The notes under the pieces: generated by a model | Told to the model about the DNA's origin: nothing | Database searches by the model: none | What the model saw: only the letters and a program-made list of their open reading frames with translations | Position numbers and translations under genes: made by a program | Part shown: positions 17,592 through 25,930 of the stretch, piece after piece | Numbering within the stretch: position 1 is the first letter of the stretch | Layout: each line of letters starts with the position of its first letter | Assembly (NCBI RefSeq): GCF_934924865.1 | Contig: NZ_OW235315.1 | Coordinates: forward strand, 434,001 to 498,000 | DNA from: Tepidibacter aestuarii | GTDB taxonomy: Bacteria; Bacillota; Clostridia; Peptostreptococcales; Peptostreptococcaceae | DNA length: 64,000 nucleotides | Direction: 5' to 3'

Positions 17592-18179
17592 TTATTCATA
17601 GATTTCAACTGGAGTTTTTAATTTAGCATATTTCCAAAGTGTTTTAATATCTTTATCAGATAATGCTATACATCCCCAAGTCCAGTCTGAAGAACTTCCA
17701 CCACCGTGTATTCCAACTTCTCCTCCAAGCAGAGTTTTCCAAGGTGGTCGTACTTTGTTTATATTTGCTTCTTCGATTTTTTTAAATGTATCTTGGTCTA
17801 TAAGACCACTGTCTAATCCTCTTTTAGCATCCTCGATATTAGGATAACTTAGTCCTAAGAAAAGAGTAAATCTACTTTTATCATTTCTAGTACAAACATA
17901 ATATTTTCCAACAGGTGTTTTTCTATCTCCTTCTTTATTCTTATCACCTACAGGAGCAGAACCAAGACCTATATTAAATTTATCAACTAATTGACCATCA
18001 GCATATAATTCTAATACTCTTTCTTTTTTGAATATCTTTATTAAAGTATTTTGTGGATCAACTTCAATTTCTTCAAAAGTATCTCTAGAATTCGTTAATA
18101 AATATGCTGATAAAGCAGAAAAGATAAAACCAAATACTAATAACATTCCTGTAAATTTGTTCATTTTAAAAAATTTCAT
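17592..18179 (-). CDS. L,D-transpeptidase (YkuD), membrane-anchored
   Basis: 195 residues. An N-terminal hydrophobic segment (residues ~8-27) anchors it, and the rest is a YkuD domain. The catalytic motif is HGGGSSSDWTWGCIALSDKD, giving the His and nucleophilic Cys. It would form 3-3 cross-links in peptidoglycan or attach proteins to it, outside the membrane. TPVGKYYVCTRN is the usual substrate-side strand. A second, shorter paralogue is at 22750. Monocistronic. Confidence 0.88.
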   Translation of the reverse strand: MKFFKMNKFTGMLLVFGFIFSALSAYLLTNSRDTFEEIEVDPQNTLIKIFKKERVLELYADGQLVDKFNIGLGSAPVGDKNKEGDRKTPVGKYYVCTRNDKSRFTLFLGLSYPNIEDAKRGLDSGLIDQDTFKKIEEANINKVRPPWKTLLGGEVGIHGGGSSSDWTWGCIALSDKDIKTLWKYAKLKTPVEIYE

Positions 18180-18402
18180 AAATACTTTATCTCCTCCTAT
18201 TACAATTATTTACAAAAAAAAGATTGATTTAATGTTAAATTGTATTATACCACTTAGGAAAAAATTAAAAAAGGTTTCATTATTACCTTTTTATGGTTCT
18301 TTTTAATATTTTTTTTCAAGATATATGAATGTAAAATAATACTAAGCAATGATACATTTTGATTAAAAAATATATATAAAATAGAAAACGGAGGTAATAA
18401 TT

Positions 18403-19425
18403 ATGAAAAAAGGAATGAGTTTAGCTTTAGGACTTACTATGGCTTTGAGTTTATCAGTTAATGCATTTGCTGAATCATCTTACACAGTTAAGAGTGGAGA
18501 TGTACTATGGAAAATTGCAAATAAACATGATACAACATGGCAGGAGTTAGCAAAAATAAACAAACTTAAGAATCCAAATCTGATTTTCCCTGGTCAAATA
18601 ATAAAGATTAATACTAATGAAGAAGCAAAAACTGAGGTTAAAGAAGTTAAGAATAATAAAGAGATGAAAAATTCAGAAAAAGTAGTAGCAGTATTAAATA
18701 GTATTGAAACAGGTGATACATCAGCAATTGCATATATTAATCCAGAAAAGTATATTCAACATAATTTATCTGCTGGAGATGGATTAGCAGGTTTTGGAGA
18801 ATTACTTAGCAAGCTTCCTAAAGGAAGTGCATCAGTAGATGTAGTTAGAGTATTTGAAGATGGAGATTATGTTATAACTCAGACAGATTATAACTTCTTT
18901 GGACCAAAAGTTGGGTTTGATATATTTAGATTTGAAAATGGCTTAATAGTAGAGCATTGGGATAATTTAGCTGAAAAAAGTGTAAATCCTAATCCAAGTG
19001 GAAGAACACAACTTGATGGAGAAACTAAAGTTACTGATTTAGAGAATACAGATAAAAATAAAGCATTAGTTAAAGACTTTGTTAATAACGTATTAGTAGA
19101 AGGTAAATATGAAACAATGGGACAATATTTTGATGGAGATAACTATATCCAACATAATACTCAAATTACAGACGGGTTATCAGGTTTAGGCCAAGCTATA
19201 GAAGCCATGGCTAAGCAAGGAATTAATATGGTATATGAGAAAAATCATATGATACTAGGTCAAGGTAATTTTGTTTTATCAGTAAGTGAAGGAACTTTCG
19301 GAGGACAGAAGGTAGCATACTATGATTTATTTAGAGTTGAAAATGGAAAAATAGCAGAGCATTGGGATGTAATCGAAAATATTCCTAATAAAGAAGAGTG
19401 GAAAAATAATAGCGGTAAATTCTAG
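18403..19425 (+). CDS. Exported LysM protein with two SnoaL-like domains
   Basis: 340 residues. Signal peptide 1-23 (cleavage near AFA/ES), one LysM peptidoglycan-binding domain at ~26-70 (YTVKSGDVLWKIANKHDTTW), a charged linker, then two homologous NTF2/SnoaL-like domains at ~80-190 and ~205-335. The repeats share NYIQHN/KYIQHN, DGL(A/S)G, (I/L)FR(F/V)ENG and EHWD, all typical of SnoaL-like proteins. It probably sits in the cell wall and uses the SnoaL pockets to bind or convert a small molecule. This combination is unfamiliar to me. The ribosome site is GGAGG. Confidence 0.82.
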   Translation: MKKGMSLALGLTMALSLSVNAFAESSYTVKSGDVLWKIANKHDTTWQELAKINKLKNPNLIFPGQIIKINTNEEAKTEVKEVKNNKEMKNSEKVVAVLNSIETGDTSAIAYINPEKYIQHNLSAGDGLAGFGELLSKLPKGSASVDVVRVFEDGDYVITQTDYNFFGPKVGFDIFRFENGLIVEHWDNLAEKSVNPNPSGRTQLDGETKVTDLENTDKNKALVKDFVNNVLVEGKYETMGQYFDGDNYIQHNTQITDGLSGLGQAIEAMAKQGINMVYEKNHMILGQGNFVLSVSEGTFGGQKVAYYDLFRVENGKIAEHWDVIENIPNKEEWKNNSGKF

Positions 19426-19442
19426 TTTCAATAAAAATTTAA

Positions 19443-19498
19443 TCTAATATAAAAAAGCAAGTAGATTGTTAACAATCTACTTGCTTTTTTATATTAGA
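19443..19498. terminator. Long palindromic terminator
   Basis: A perfect 56-bp palindrome (28-base arms, core GCAAGTAGATTGTT) with T-tract after the core, following the LysM gene. Confidence 0.92.
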
Positions 19499-19588
19499 TA
19501 ATACCCCTTGATAATTAAATATTCAATTGATATTATTTAAATAGATGAGATAGATATCTAATAAAAAGACATAATTTGAGGAGTAGAT

Positions 19589-20464
19589 ATGGATACAATC
19601 AAGAGAATTGAATTTTATAAAAACAAAAATAAGAACTTTGATTTTGAGATTATACGATTAAAAGATTTTTTTGGAGATAAATACATAAAATATATTACTC
19701 ATATTCATAGACTTAATTTCTATAATATATTGTGTATAACTTCAGGGAAAAGTCAGCATGAAATTGACTTTAAACTATATCCTTATAAAGCAGGCGATAT
19801 TCTGCTGATATCTAAAAATCAAGTACAACGATTTTATCCAAAAGGAGATATTGATGGGTATTTAATATTATTTACAGATACTTTTTTATATCGTCATCTA
19901 CATTCAAATATATCTGAGTTTTTAGAGCCTTTTCAATCTACTTATCTTCATCCTATTGTAAAATTTGATAATAATAGTGATGGGTTTGAACGAATTCAAT
20001 TGGATACACTATATAAATACTATATTGATAAAAACAATGTGTTAAAGCCTGAAATTTTAAAATCTCATCTAAGAACATTGATGTTGTTGATTAAAAGAAA
20101 TAGTTTAGAAAATCAAAATAATATAGATGCTCACACTTACGAAAAGTTTATTACATTTATGAATTTAGTTGAAGATAATTTTAAACATAAAAAGACGGTT
20201 CAAGAATATGCAGATCTTATGTATGTTTCAAAGAAAACTGTGAACTCAATTACTAGAAAGGCAGTTGATTTATCTGCGAAACAATTTATAATTGATCGTG
20301 TTATTTTGGAGATTAAAAGATACCTTTCACAAGGAGATTTAACAGTTAATGAGATAGCTGAAATTACTGGGTTTGATGAACCTTCAAACTTAACAAAATT
20401 CTTTAAACGTTATGAAGGATTGACTCCATCTGAGTTTAGGAAAAAACAGCAAATATATATTTAA
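19589..20464 (+). CDS. AraC-family transcriptional regulator
   Basis: 291 residues: an N-terminal cupin-type sensing domain (SQHEIDFKLYPYKAGDILLI) and a C-terminal double helix-turn-helix (VQEYADLMYVSKKTVNSITR and LTVNEIAEITGFDEPSNLTK followed by FFKRYEGLTPSEFRK). The ribosome site is GAGGAG. It is followed by its own terminator and then by a Na+/H+ antiporter-type gene and a flavoprotein, which are the likely targets by proximity. Ligand unknown. Confidence 0.9.
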   Translation: MDTIKRIEFYKNKNKNFDFEIIRLKDFFGDKYIKYITHIHRLNFYNILCITSGKSQHEIDFKLYPYKAGDILLISKNQVQRFYPKGDIDGYLILFTDTFLYRHLHSNISEFLEPFQSTYLHPIVKFDNNSDGFERIQLDTLYKYYIDKNNVLKPEILKSHLRTLMLLIKRNSLENQNNIDAHTYEKFITFMNLVEDNFKHKKTVQEYADLMYVSKKTVNSITRKAVDLSAKQFIIDRVILEIKRYLSQGDLTVNEIAEITGFDEPSNLTKFFKRYEGLTPSEFRKKQQIYI

Positions 20465-20469
20465 CATTG

Positions 20470-20497
20470 AATGGCACCTTAATATTAAGGTGCCATT
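20470..20497. terminator. Terminator after araC-like gene
   Basis: A perfect 14-base-arm palindrome with core ATGGCACCTTAAT and a following T-tract. Confidence 0.88.
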
Positions 20498-20588
20498 TTT
20501 ACAGTTTTTGAATCCGAATTTACCTGTCGAATTATAGAAAATAAGAATACAATTAATTACACACGATGAATTGCTAAGGGGTGAGATT

Positions 20589-21980
20589 ATGGAACTTGGT
20601 TGGATAGTATTGATACCAGTAGTATTAGCTATTGTTTTAGCCTTTACTACTAAAAATGTTTTCGTTGCATTATTATCCGGTATCATTTCGGCAGGTATTA
20701 TTATTGATATTCAAGATAGTCAATTATTTTCTGGATTAAACAGCATATATAAGGTATTTCAAGATGAGTGGGCAGCAAAATCCATATTATTTTGTTTAAT
20801 GATTGGTGCATTTGTTTATGTTATTGAGGCATCTGGCGGTGTTCATGGCATGGTAATTTTACTAACAGAGCGTAAGAAAATGATTAAGTCAAAACTAGGA
20901 GCGGAATTAGTGGCTTATATAATAGGTTTATTGATGTTTATTGATGGAACAAGCTCTATTGTAATATCAGGAGTTGCTTCACGTCCTTTGTTTGACAGAT
21001 TTAATGTTTCAAGGGCAAAACTGGCTTATATTACCGATTCAACATCATCGCCGATAGCTTGGTTAGTTCCGTTTAATGGAGCGGGAGCATTTTTAATGGC
21101 GATGGTTAGCAGCCAAGTTTCTCTAGGTTTTATAGATGCAGATCCAATGAATTTAATAATAGCAGCAATGCCTTATCAATTTTATGGAATTGTATCAATA
21201 TTGATTGTTGGAATAACAATTTTATTAAAGAAAGATTTTAATGATATAGAAGCAGAACTGGGAATCGAAACATTTAAAATTAAAGAGAATGATATTACTG
21301 GGAGTTATGATAGTAAAAATATTAAGCCAAATGCGAGTAACATGTTAGTACCATTGATTATATTGGTTGGAAGTATATTTGGAATATTAATGATTACAGG
21401 TAATGGCAATTTACTAAAAGGTGATGGATCTTCAAGCATATACATTGGTGTACTTATTACATTAATTTCAACAGGAATTTACTATTTGATAAAGGGAGTA
21501 ACATCTATTGATAACTATGCTAAATGGGTAATGAATGGGATGGCTAGTTATCTTGAGATAACAGTTATTCTAACATTAGCATTTGCTTTAAGTAGCTTGG
21601 TTGGTCAATTAGGGACTGGAGCATATATAGCTGGCGTTAGTGATAGTGTTAGCAAATCGTTGATTCCATTCATTATATTTATTCTAGGGATGTTTATGTC
21701 ATTTGCAACAGGTACAAGTGGTGGAACTGTGTCAGTATTAATTCCAGTTGCAGTGCCATTAGCAGCAGCACTTGGGGTAAATATGCCATTGGTATTAGGT
21801 GCTATTATTTCTGGAGCGGTATTTGGAGATCATTGTTCACCAATATCAGATTCTACAATATTGGCATCAATGATTGCTGAAATAGATGTTATGTCTCATG
21901 TAAAAACACAAATGCCATATGCACTTATATCTGCTGTTATAGCGAGTATTGGATTTTTAACAATTGGAATAATTGGATAA
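20589..21980 (+). CDS. NhaC-family Na+/H+ antiporter-like transporter
   Basis: 463 residues from ATG 20589, chosen because AAGGGGTGA precedes it; a TTG at 20571 lacks a ribosome site. About 11-12 transmembrane segments with the NhaC/ArsB-superfamily signatures MFIDGTSSIVISG, FATGTSGGTVSVLIPVAVP and FGDHCSPISDSTILAS. Many relatives exchange Na+ for protons or for organic acids and amino acids. It is immediately upstream of a flavin/ferredoxin protein and downstream of an AraC regulator. A substrate-specific antiporter is as likely as a housekeeping NhaC. Confidence 0.82.
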   Translation: MELGWIVLIPVVLAIVLAFTTKNVFVALLSGIISAGIIIDIQDSQLFSGLNSIYKVFQDEWAAKSILFCLMIGAFVYVIEASGGVHGMVILLTERKKMIKSKLGAELVAYIIGLLMFIDGTSSIVISGVASRPLFDRFNVSRAKLAYITDSTSSPIAWLVPFNGAGAFLMAMVSSQVSLGFIDADPMNLIIAAMPYQFYGIVSILIVGITILLKKDFNDIEAELGIETFKIKENDITGSYDSKNIKPNASNMLVPLIILVGSIFGILMITGNGNLLKGDGSSSIYIGVLITLISTGIYYLIKGVTSIDNYAKWVMNGMASYLEITVILTLAFALSSLVGQLGTGAYIAGVSDSVSKSLIPFIIFILGMFMSFATGTSGGTVSVLIPVAVPLAAALGVNMPLVLGAIISGAVFGDHCSPISDSTILASMIAEIDVMSHVKTQMPYALISAVIASIGFLTIGIIG

Positions 21981-22005
21981 AATATATTATAAGGGGGGTT
22001 TAATA

Positions 22006-22680
22006 ATGAATATGAATGAAATATATGAGTATATTGATAAAATAGGATGCGTTTCTTTTTCAACAATAGATAATGGATATGTACAATCTAGGATTGCACA
22101 TTTTTTCGCATTTGATGATGAGGGGTTATACTTTAGAACAATGACTATTAAACCATTTTATCATCAACTAAAGACAAGTAAAAATGTAACTGTTTCTGGT
22201 ATGTATCCATCAACACAGCTATTAGGTCATAATGATAAGGGAGTACCTGATTTTGTAGCTGGATATACTTTGAGGATTACGGGAGATATTAAAGAATTAA
22301 CTATGGAAGAAGTAACATTAAAAGCCGAAACCAATCCAGATTTTAAAACGGCAGTATATGATATTAATAAATACCCTGCAACAAGATGCTTTTGCATATA
22401 CAAAGGAAAGGGAGAAGTTTTTGACTATGATTTTAAGTCAGAAAAACGTGATCATAAGCTGTTAAGAACAAGATTTTCCTTTGGTGGAATGACTTATAAT
22501 AATGCAGGATGCTCTATTAATGATAAGTGTGTAGAGTGCGGAAAATGTTATGAAGTATGTACATTTAAAGCAGTAGAAAAGGGATCACCATATAAAATTA
22601 AAGGAGAGCGCTGTGATGAATGTGGTTCATGTTATGTAGCCTGTCCAGTGGGAGCTATCGAAAAGCCATTAACTTTTTAA
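22006..22680 (+). CDS. PNPOx-like flavoprotein fused to a 2[4Fe-4S] ferredoxin
   Basis: 224 residues. Residues 1-~150 are a pyridoxamine-phosphate-oxidase-like split-barrel that normally binds FMN or F420. The C-terminus has two [4Fe-4S] motifs, CSINDKCVECGKCYEVC and CDECGSCYVACP. I choose ATG 22006 because AAGGGGGG precedes it; an earlier in-frame start overlaps the antiporter. Cytoplasmic and probably passes electrons between flavin and clusters. Genes of this kind often reduce a small organic substrate; here that substrate may be what the NhaC-like protein transports. Confidence 0.85.
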   Translation: MNMNEIYEYIDKIGCVSFSTIDNGYVQSRIAHFFAFDDEGLYFRTMTIKPFYHQLKTSKNVTVSGMYPSTQLLGHNDKGVPDFVAGYTLRITGDIKELTMEEVTLKAETNPDFKTAVYDINKYPATRCFCIYKGKGEVFDYDFKSEKRDHKLLRTRFSFGGMTYNNAGCSINDKCVECGKCYEVCTFKAVEKGSPYKIKGERCDECGSCYVACPVGAIEKPLTF

Positions 22681-22703
22681 AATAAATAAAGTAGATTGAT
22701 TTC

Positions 22704-22740
22704 AAAGAGAAGAGTAATGATATTATTATTCTTCTCTTTT
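22704..22740. terminator. Terminator between convergent genes
   Basis: AAAGAGAAGA (22704-22713) pairs with TCTTCTCTTT (22730-22739) and runs into Ts. Confidence 0.75.
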
Positions 22741-22749
22741 TTGTATATA

Positions 22750-23106
22750 TTATATGATTTCTACAACTGTTCCAATTGGAACTAAATTAGAAAGTTCAAG
22801 AACATCTTTATTATACATTCTTATACAACCATTAGATACAGCCTTTCCTATAGAAGAAGGATTGTTTGTGCCGTGAATACCGTAATGTGGTTTACTGAGA
22901 CCAAGCCATCTTACACCAAAAGGGCCGCCAGGGTTGATTGCTTTATTTACAATTGTAAATGTTCCTTTTGGGGTAGGGGTCGAAGGTTTTCCTACAGCTA
23001 TAAGGTATGATTTGAACCATTTACCATCTTGATATAAAGTAAGTCTTCGTTGAGCTGTGTTGACATTTATTTTATAATTTGGAGCTCTAAATGAAAAGAA
23101 AAACAT
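22750..23106 (-). CDS. L,D-transpeptidase (YkuD), short form
   Basis: 118 residues, essentially a single YkuD domain. The catalytic motif is textbook: [20 protein letters not shown]. It begins with a short hydrophobic stretch (MFFFSF) but no convincing signal peptide or LysM domain, unlike most relatives. ATG 23106 follows TAAGGTGG at good spacing; GTG 23118 is an alternative. How it reaches peptidoglycan is unclear. It converges on the ferredoxin gene and shares the terminator at 22704. Confidence 0.85.
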   Translation of the reverse strand: MFFFSFRAPNYKINVNTAQRRLTLYQDGKWFKSYLIAVGKPSTPTPKGTFTIVNKAINPGGPFGVRWLGLSKPHYGIHGTNNPSSIGKAVSNGCIRMYNKDVLELSNLVPIGTVVEII

Positions 23107-23127
23107 TATTGCCACCACCTTATTTTA

Positions 23128-23207
23128 TATACTAAAGGATTATAAAATTTTTATTCTGTGTATAACATTGATGGAAGAGCTAAACTTGCAACTAGACGAA
23201 TTTTTTA
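23128..23207. repeat. Interspersed repeat, short copy
   Basis: 80 bp starting TATACTAAAGGATTATAAAA and ending GACGAATTTTTTA. It matches the element at 43189-43327 along its whole length except for a ~59-bp internal segment present only there. Both ends are partly complementary. It lies just upstream of the short L,D-transpeptidase gene. Confidence 0.75.
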
Positions 23208-23262
23208 CATTTAATTTATTATATGGGTTTTTTAGATAATTAGCTAATTAATAAAAACTTAT

Positions 23263-23300
23263 TTGACAGAGATACAACTTTGATGATAATATGAAGTTGT
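23263..23300 (+). promoter_or_regulatory. ablBA promoter with ACAACTT-N13-AAGTTGT operator
   Basis: TTGACA (23263-23268), 18 nt, TAATAT (23287-23292). The -10 lies inside the inverted repeat ACAACTT (23274-23280) / AAGTTGT (23294-23300). The same repeat with identical 13-nt spacing overlaps the promoter upstream of the glycine betaine transporter at 25675. Confidence 0.75.
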
Positions 23301-23339
23301 TTGTTATTGAGATATAAAAAATAAAATGGGGTGGTAATA

Positions 23340-24206
23340 GTGGGTGATAAAATCTTAAAAATAGGAGAATCTATTGTTCAACATGGAAAAGAAAATGATC
23401 GCATTTATTTAATGAAACTTCATAAAAGTGATTTACCAAATATTATTTCTAAATTAGATGAGATGTCAAAAAAATTTTTTTATACTAAAATCTTTGCTAA
23501 AGTACCTTCTTATGCAACAAAGTTTTTTTTAAACAAGAACTATATAATAGAGGCACATATTCCTAAATTTTATAAAGGAAAAGAAGATGCATTTTTTATG
23601 GCAAAATATTTTTGTAAGGATAGAGAAGCAAAAAAAAATAAAGGAAAGATTAATAAAATATTAAAAACAGCAATACAAAAAGATGATTATAAAAAATTTT
23701 CTGGTTTGAATAAAGAATTTAATTATAGAAAATGTAGATTAGAAGATGCAGCTGATATGGCTAGATTATATGATAAAGTTTTTGAAACTTATCCATTCCC
23801 AATTAAAGATCCAAACTACATTAAAGAAACTATGAATGAAAATGTTGAATATTTTGGAATATGGCATAAAGGGAATATTATTGCCTTAGCATCTTGTGAA
23901 ATGGATCTAAAAAATCTAAATGTAGAAATGACAGATTTTGCAACCTTACCAGAATATAGAGGTAATAAATTTGCTTTATTTCTTTTAAATAAAATGGAGC
24001 AGTCTATGAGAAAAAGAGGTATAAAAACAGCTTATACAATAGCTCGTTCTATTTCTTATGCAATGAATATTACATTTTCAAAATTAGGATATATTTATAC
24101 AGGTACATTAACAAAAAATACTAATATATCAGGAGATTTAGAAACAATGAATGTTTGGTATAAATCTCTTAATCAAGAAGAAAATGATATGGAATGTGTA
24201 ATATAA
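23340..24206 (+). CDS. ablB: Beta-lysine N-acetyltransferase
   Basis: 288 residues from GTG 23340, which has GGGGTGG 5-6 nt upstream; another GTG at 23331 overlaps that site. The C-terminal half is a GNAT acetyltransferase (YRKCRLEDAADMARLYDKVF; FATLPEYRGNKFALFLLNKM with the acetyl-CoA loop). With the lysine 2,3-aminomutase 31 bp downstream it makes N-epsilon-acetyl-beta-lysine, a compatible solute of methanogens and some bacteria. The gene order is ablB-ablA. Osmotic control is suggested by the shared operator described at 23263. Confidence 0.88.
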   Translation: MGDKILKIGESIVQHGKENDRIYLMKLHKSDLPNIISKLDEMSKKFFYTKIFAKVPSYATKFFLNKNYIIEAHIPKFYKGKEDAFFMAKYFCKDREAKKNKGKINKILKTAIQKDDYKKFSGLNKEFNYRKCRLEDAADMARLYDKVFETYPFPIKDPNYIKETMNENVEYFGIWHKGNIIALASCEMDLKNLNVEMTDFATLPEYRGNKFALFLLNKMEQSMRKRGIKTAYTIARSISYAMNITFSKLGYIYTGTLTKNTNISGDLETMNVWYKSLNQEENDMECVI

Positions 24207-24237
24207 GTTTTTATTAATTTATTTTAGGGGGGATTAG

Positions 24238-25494
24238 ATGGTTATAAACGAAAAATTAGAATTATTTAAAAATGTTACAGATAAAGAATGGAATGACTGG
24301 AAATGGCAAGTTAAAAACAGAATTGAAAGTGTAGATGAATTGAAAAAATATATTAACTTAACATCAGAGGAAGAAAAGGGAGCTAGACAGTGTTTAAAAA
24401 GCTTGAGGATGTCTATAACTCCTTATTATTTATCACAAATTAATTTAAATGATAAAGATGATCCAATAAGAAAGCAAGCAATTCCTACTTCTTTAGAATT
24501 ACAAAAGTCAAAATCAGATCTTTTAGATCCACTCCACGAAGATGAAGATTCACCTATTCCAGGACTTACTCACCGATATCCAGATAGAGCACTTTTATTA
24601 GTTACAGATCAATGCTCAATGTACTGTAGACACTGCACTAGAAGAAGATTTGCAGGACAAAAGGATTCCGCTCTTCCTATGAATCAAATAGACAATGCAA
24701 TAGATTATATTAAAAATACTTCACAAATTAGAGATGTGCTTATATCAGGAGGAGACCCACTATTACTATCTGATGAAAAATTAGAATATATAATTAAAAG
24801 GTTAAGAGAAATACCGCATGTTCAAATTATAAGAATAGGAAGTAGAGTACCTGTAGTTATGCCTCAGAGGATAACTAAGGACTTTGTAGATATGCTTAAA
24901 AAATACCATCCTATCTGGCTAAATACTCACTTCAATCATCCTAATGAAATAACACCAGACTCCAAAAAGGCATGTGAAATGCTTTCAAATGCAGGTATTC
25001 CTGTTGGAAACCAATCTGTTCTTTTAAAAGGAGTAAATGACTGTGTTCATGTAATGAAAAAACTTGTAAATGAACTAGTAAATATAAGGGTTAGACCTTA
25101 TTATATATATCAGTGTGATCTTTCAATGGGACTTAAGCACTTTAGAACAACTGTATCTAAAGGAATTGAAATAATTGAAGGATTAAGAGGACATACATCA
25201 GGATACTGCGTTCCTACATTTGTAGTTGATGCTCCAGGAGGGGGAGGCAAGATTCCTGTAATGCCAAACTATGTAGTTTCTCAAAGTCATAATAAAGTTA
25301 TACTAAGAAATTTTGAAGGAGTAATCACAACATACAAAGAGCCCGATAATTATAATCCTCAGTGCAGCTGTGAAATTTGTAAAGGTGAAAAAGAAGAATC
25401 GCTTTTAGGTGTTTCAGGGTTACTTAATAATCAAAAAATGACAATAGAACCAAAAGACTTAGAAAGAAAAATAAGAGCAAAAAAGCCTGTTTAA
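24238..25494 (+). CDS. ablA: Lysine 2,3-aminomutase
   Basis: 418-residue radical SAM enzyme using PLP to convert L-lysine to L-beta-lysine. The cluster cysteines are Cys126, Cys130 and Cys133 (CSMYCRHCTRRRFAG), followed by SGGDPLLL for SAM binding. The PLP lysine is in DAPGGGGKIPVMP. The C-terminal CSCEIC provides zinc ligands. It is cytoplasmic and oxygen-sensitive, consistent with an anaerobe. The ribosome site is AGGGGGG. Because ablB is directly upstream, osmolyte synthesis is more likely than lysine fermentation. Confidence 0.93.
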   Translation: MVINEKLELFKNVTDKEWNDWKWQVKNRIESVDELKKYINLTSEEEKGARQCLKSLRMSITPYYLSQINLNDKDDPIRKQAIPTSLELQKSKSDLLDPLHEDEDSPIPGLTHRYPDRALLLVTDQCSMYCRHCTRRRFAGQKDSALPMNQIDNAIDYIKNTSQIRDVLISGGDPLLLSDEKLEYIIKRLREIPHVQIIRIGSRVPVVMPQRITKDFVDMLKKYHPIWLNTHFNHPNEITPDSKKACEMLSNAGIPVGNQSVLLKGVNDCVHVMKKLVNELVNIRVRPYYIYQCDLSMGLKHFRTTVSKGIEIIEGLRGHTSGYCVPTFVVDAPGGGGKIPVMPNYVVSQSHNKVILRNFEGVITTYKEPDNYNPQCSCEICKGEKEESLLGVSGLLNNQKMTIEPKDLERKIRAKKPV

Positions 25495-25504
25495 ATATAT
25501 AAAA

Positions 25505-25549
25505 AAAGAAACCCTCTATAGTAAGCTACTAAAAAAAGAGGGTTTCTTT
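25505..25549. terminator. Terminator of the abl operon
   Basis: AAAGAAACCCTCT (25505-25517) pairs with AGAGGGTTTCTTT (25537-25549). Confidence 0.88.
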
Positions 25550-25930
25550 GATGAAGTTAAAATTAAGTATTGCTTTAGAATTTTTTTGGATTTGTTCTAT
25601 GCAGCTCTATAGAATAATCTAAAATTATATTGAAAATATTATAATAAGAAATATAAAAATAATATAAAAGAAATTTTACAACAAACAACTTGTATGATAT
25701 AATAAAGTTGTTAGAATTGATGTGTTGTTATTTCTGGAAGTTTTCACAATGCTTATATAGACTTGAATAATATTTTCATATATAGTTTTATGAATTTTGA
25801 AAGTTAATATTCTTAAAGCCTATATTGTTCATTATGAGCAATATTTTATAGTGTATAGAAAAATATTTGTTTGCGCAGATATATATTTATTTTGCGCTTT
25901 TTATTATGTTAAAAAAAGGAGGTACAAATA
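25550..25930 (+). promoter_or_regulatory. Intergenic region with promoter, operator and long 5' leader of the OpuC-like operon
   Basis: No gene is visible. TTTACA (25675-25680), 17 nt, TATAAT (25698-25703) is a good promoter. AACAACTT (25684-25691) and AAGTTGTT (25705-25712) flank the -10 and match the abl operator, with a 13-nt spacer within ACAACTT/AAGTTGT. The transcript would carry a ~220-nt 5' leader containing hairpins, one formed by ATATTGTTCAT/ATGAGCAATAT near 25828-25850 and one by GCGCA/TGCGC near 25875-25900. I recognise no known riboswitch in it. Confidence 0.6.
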
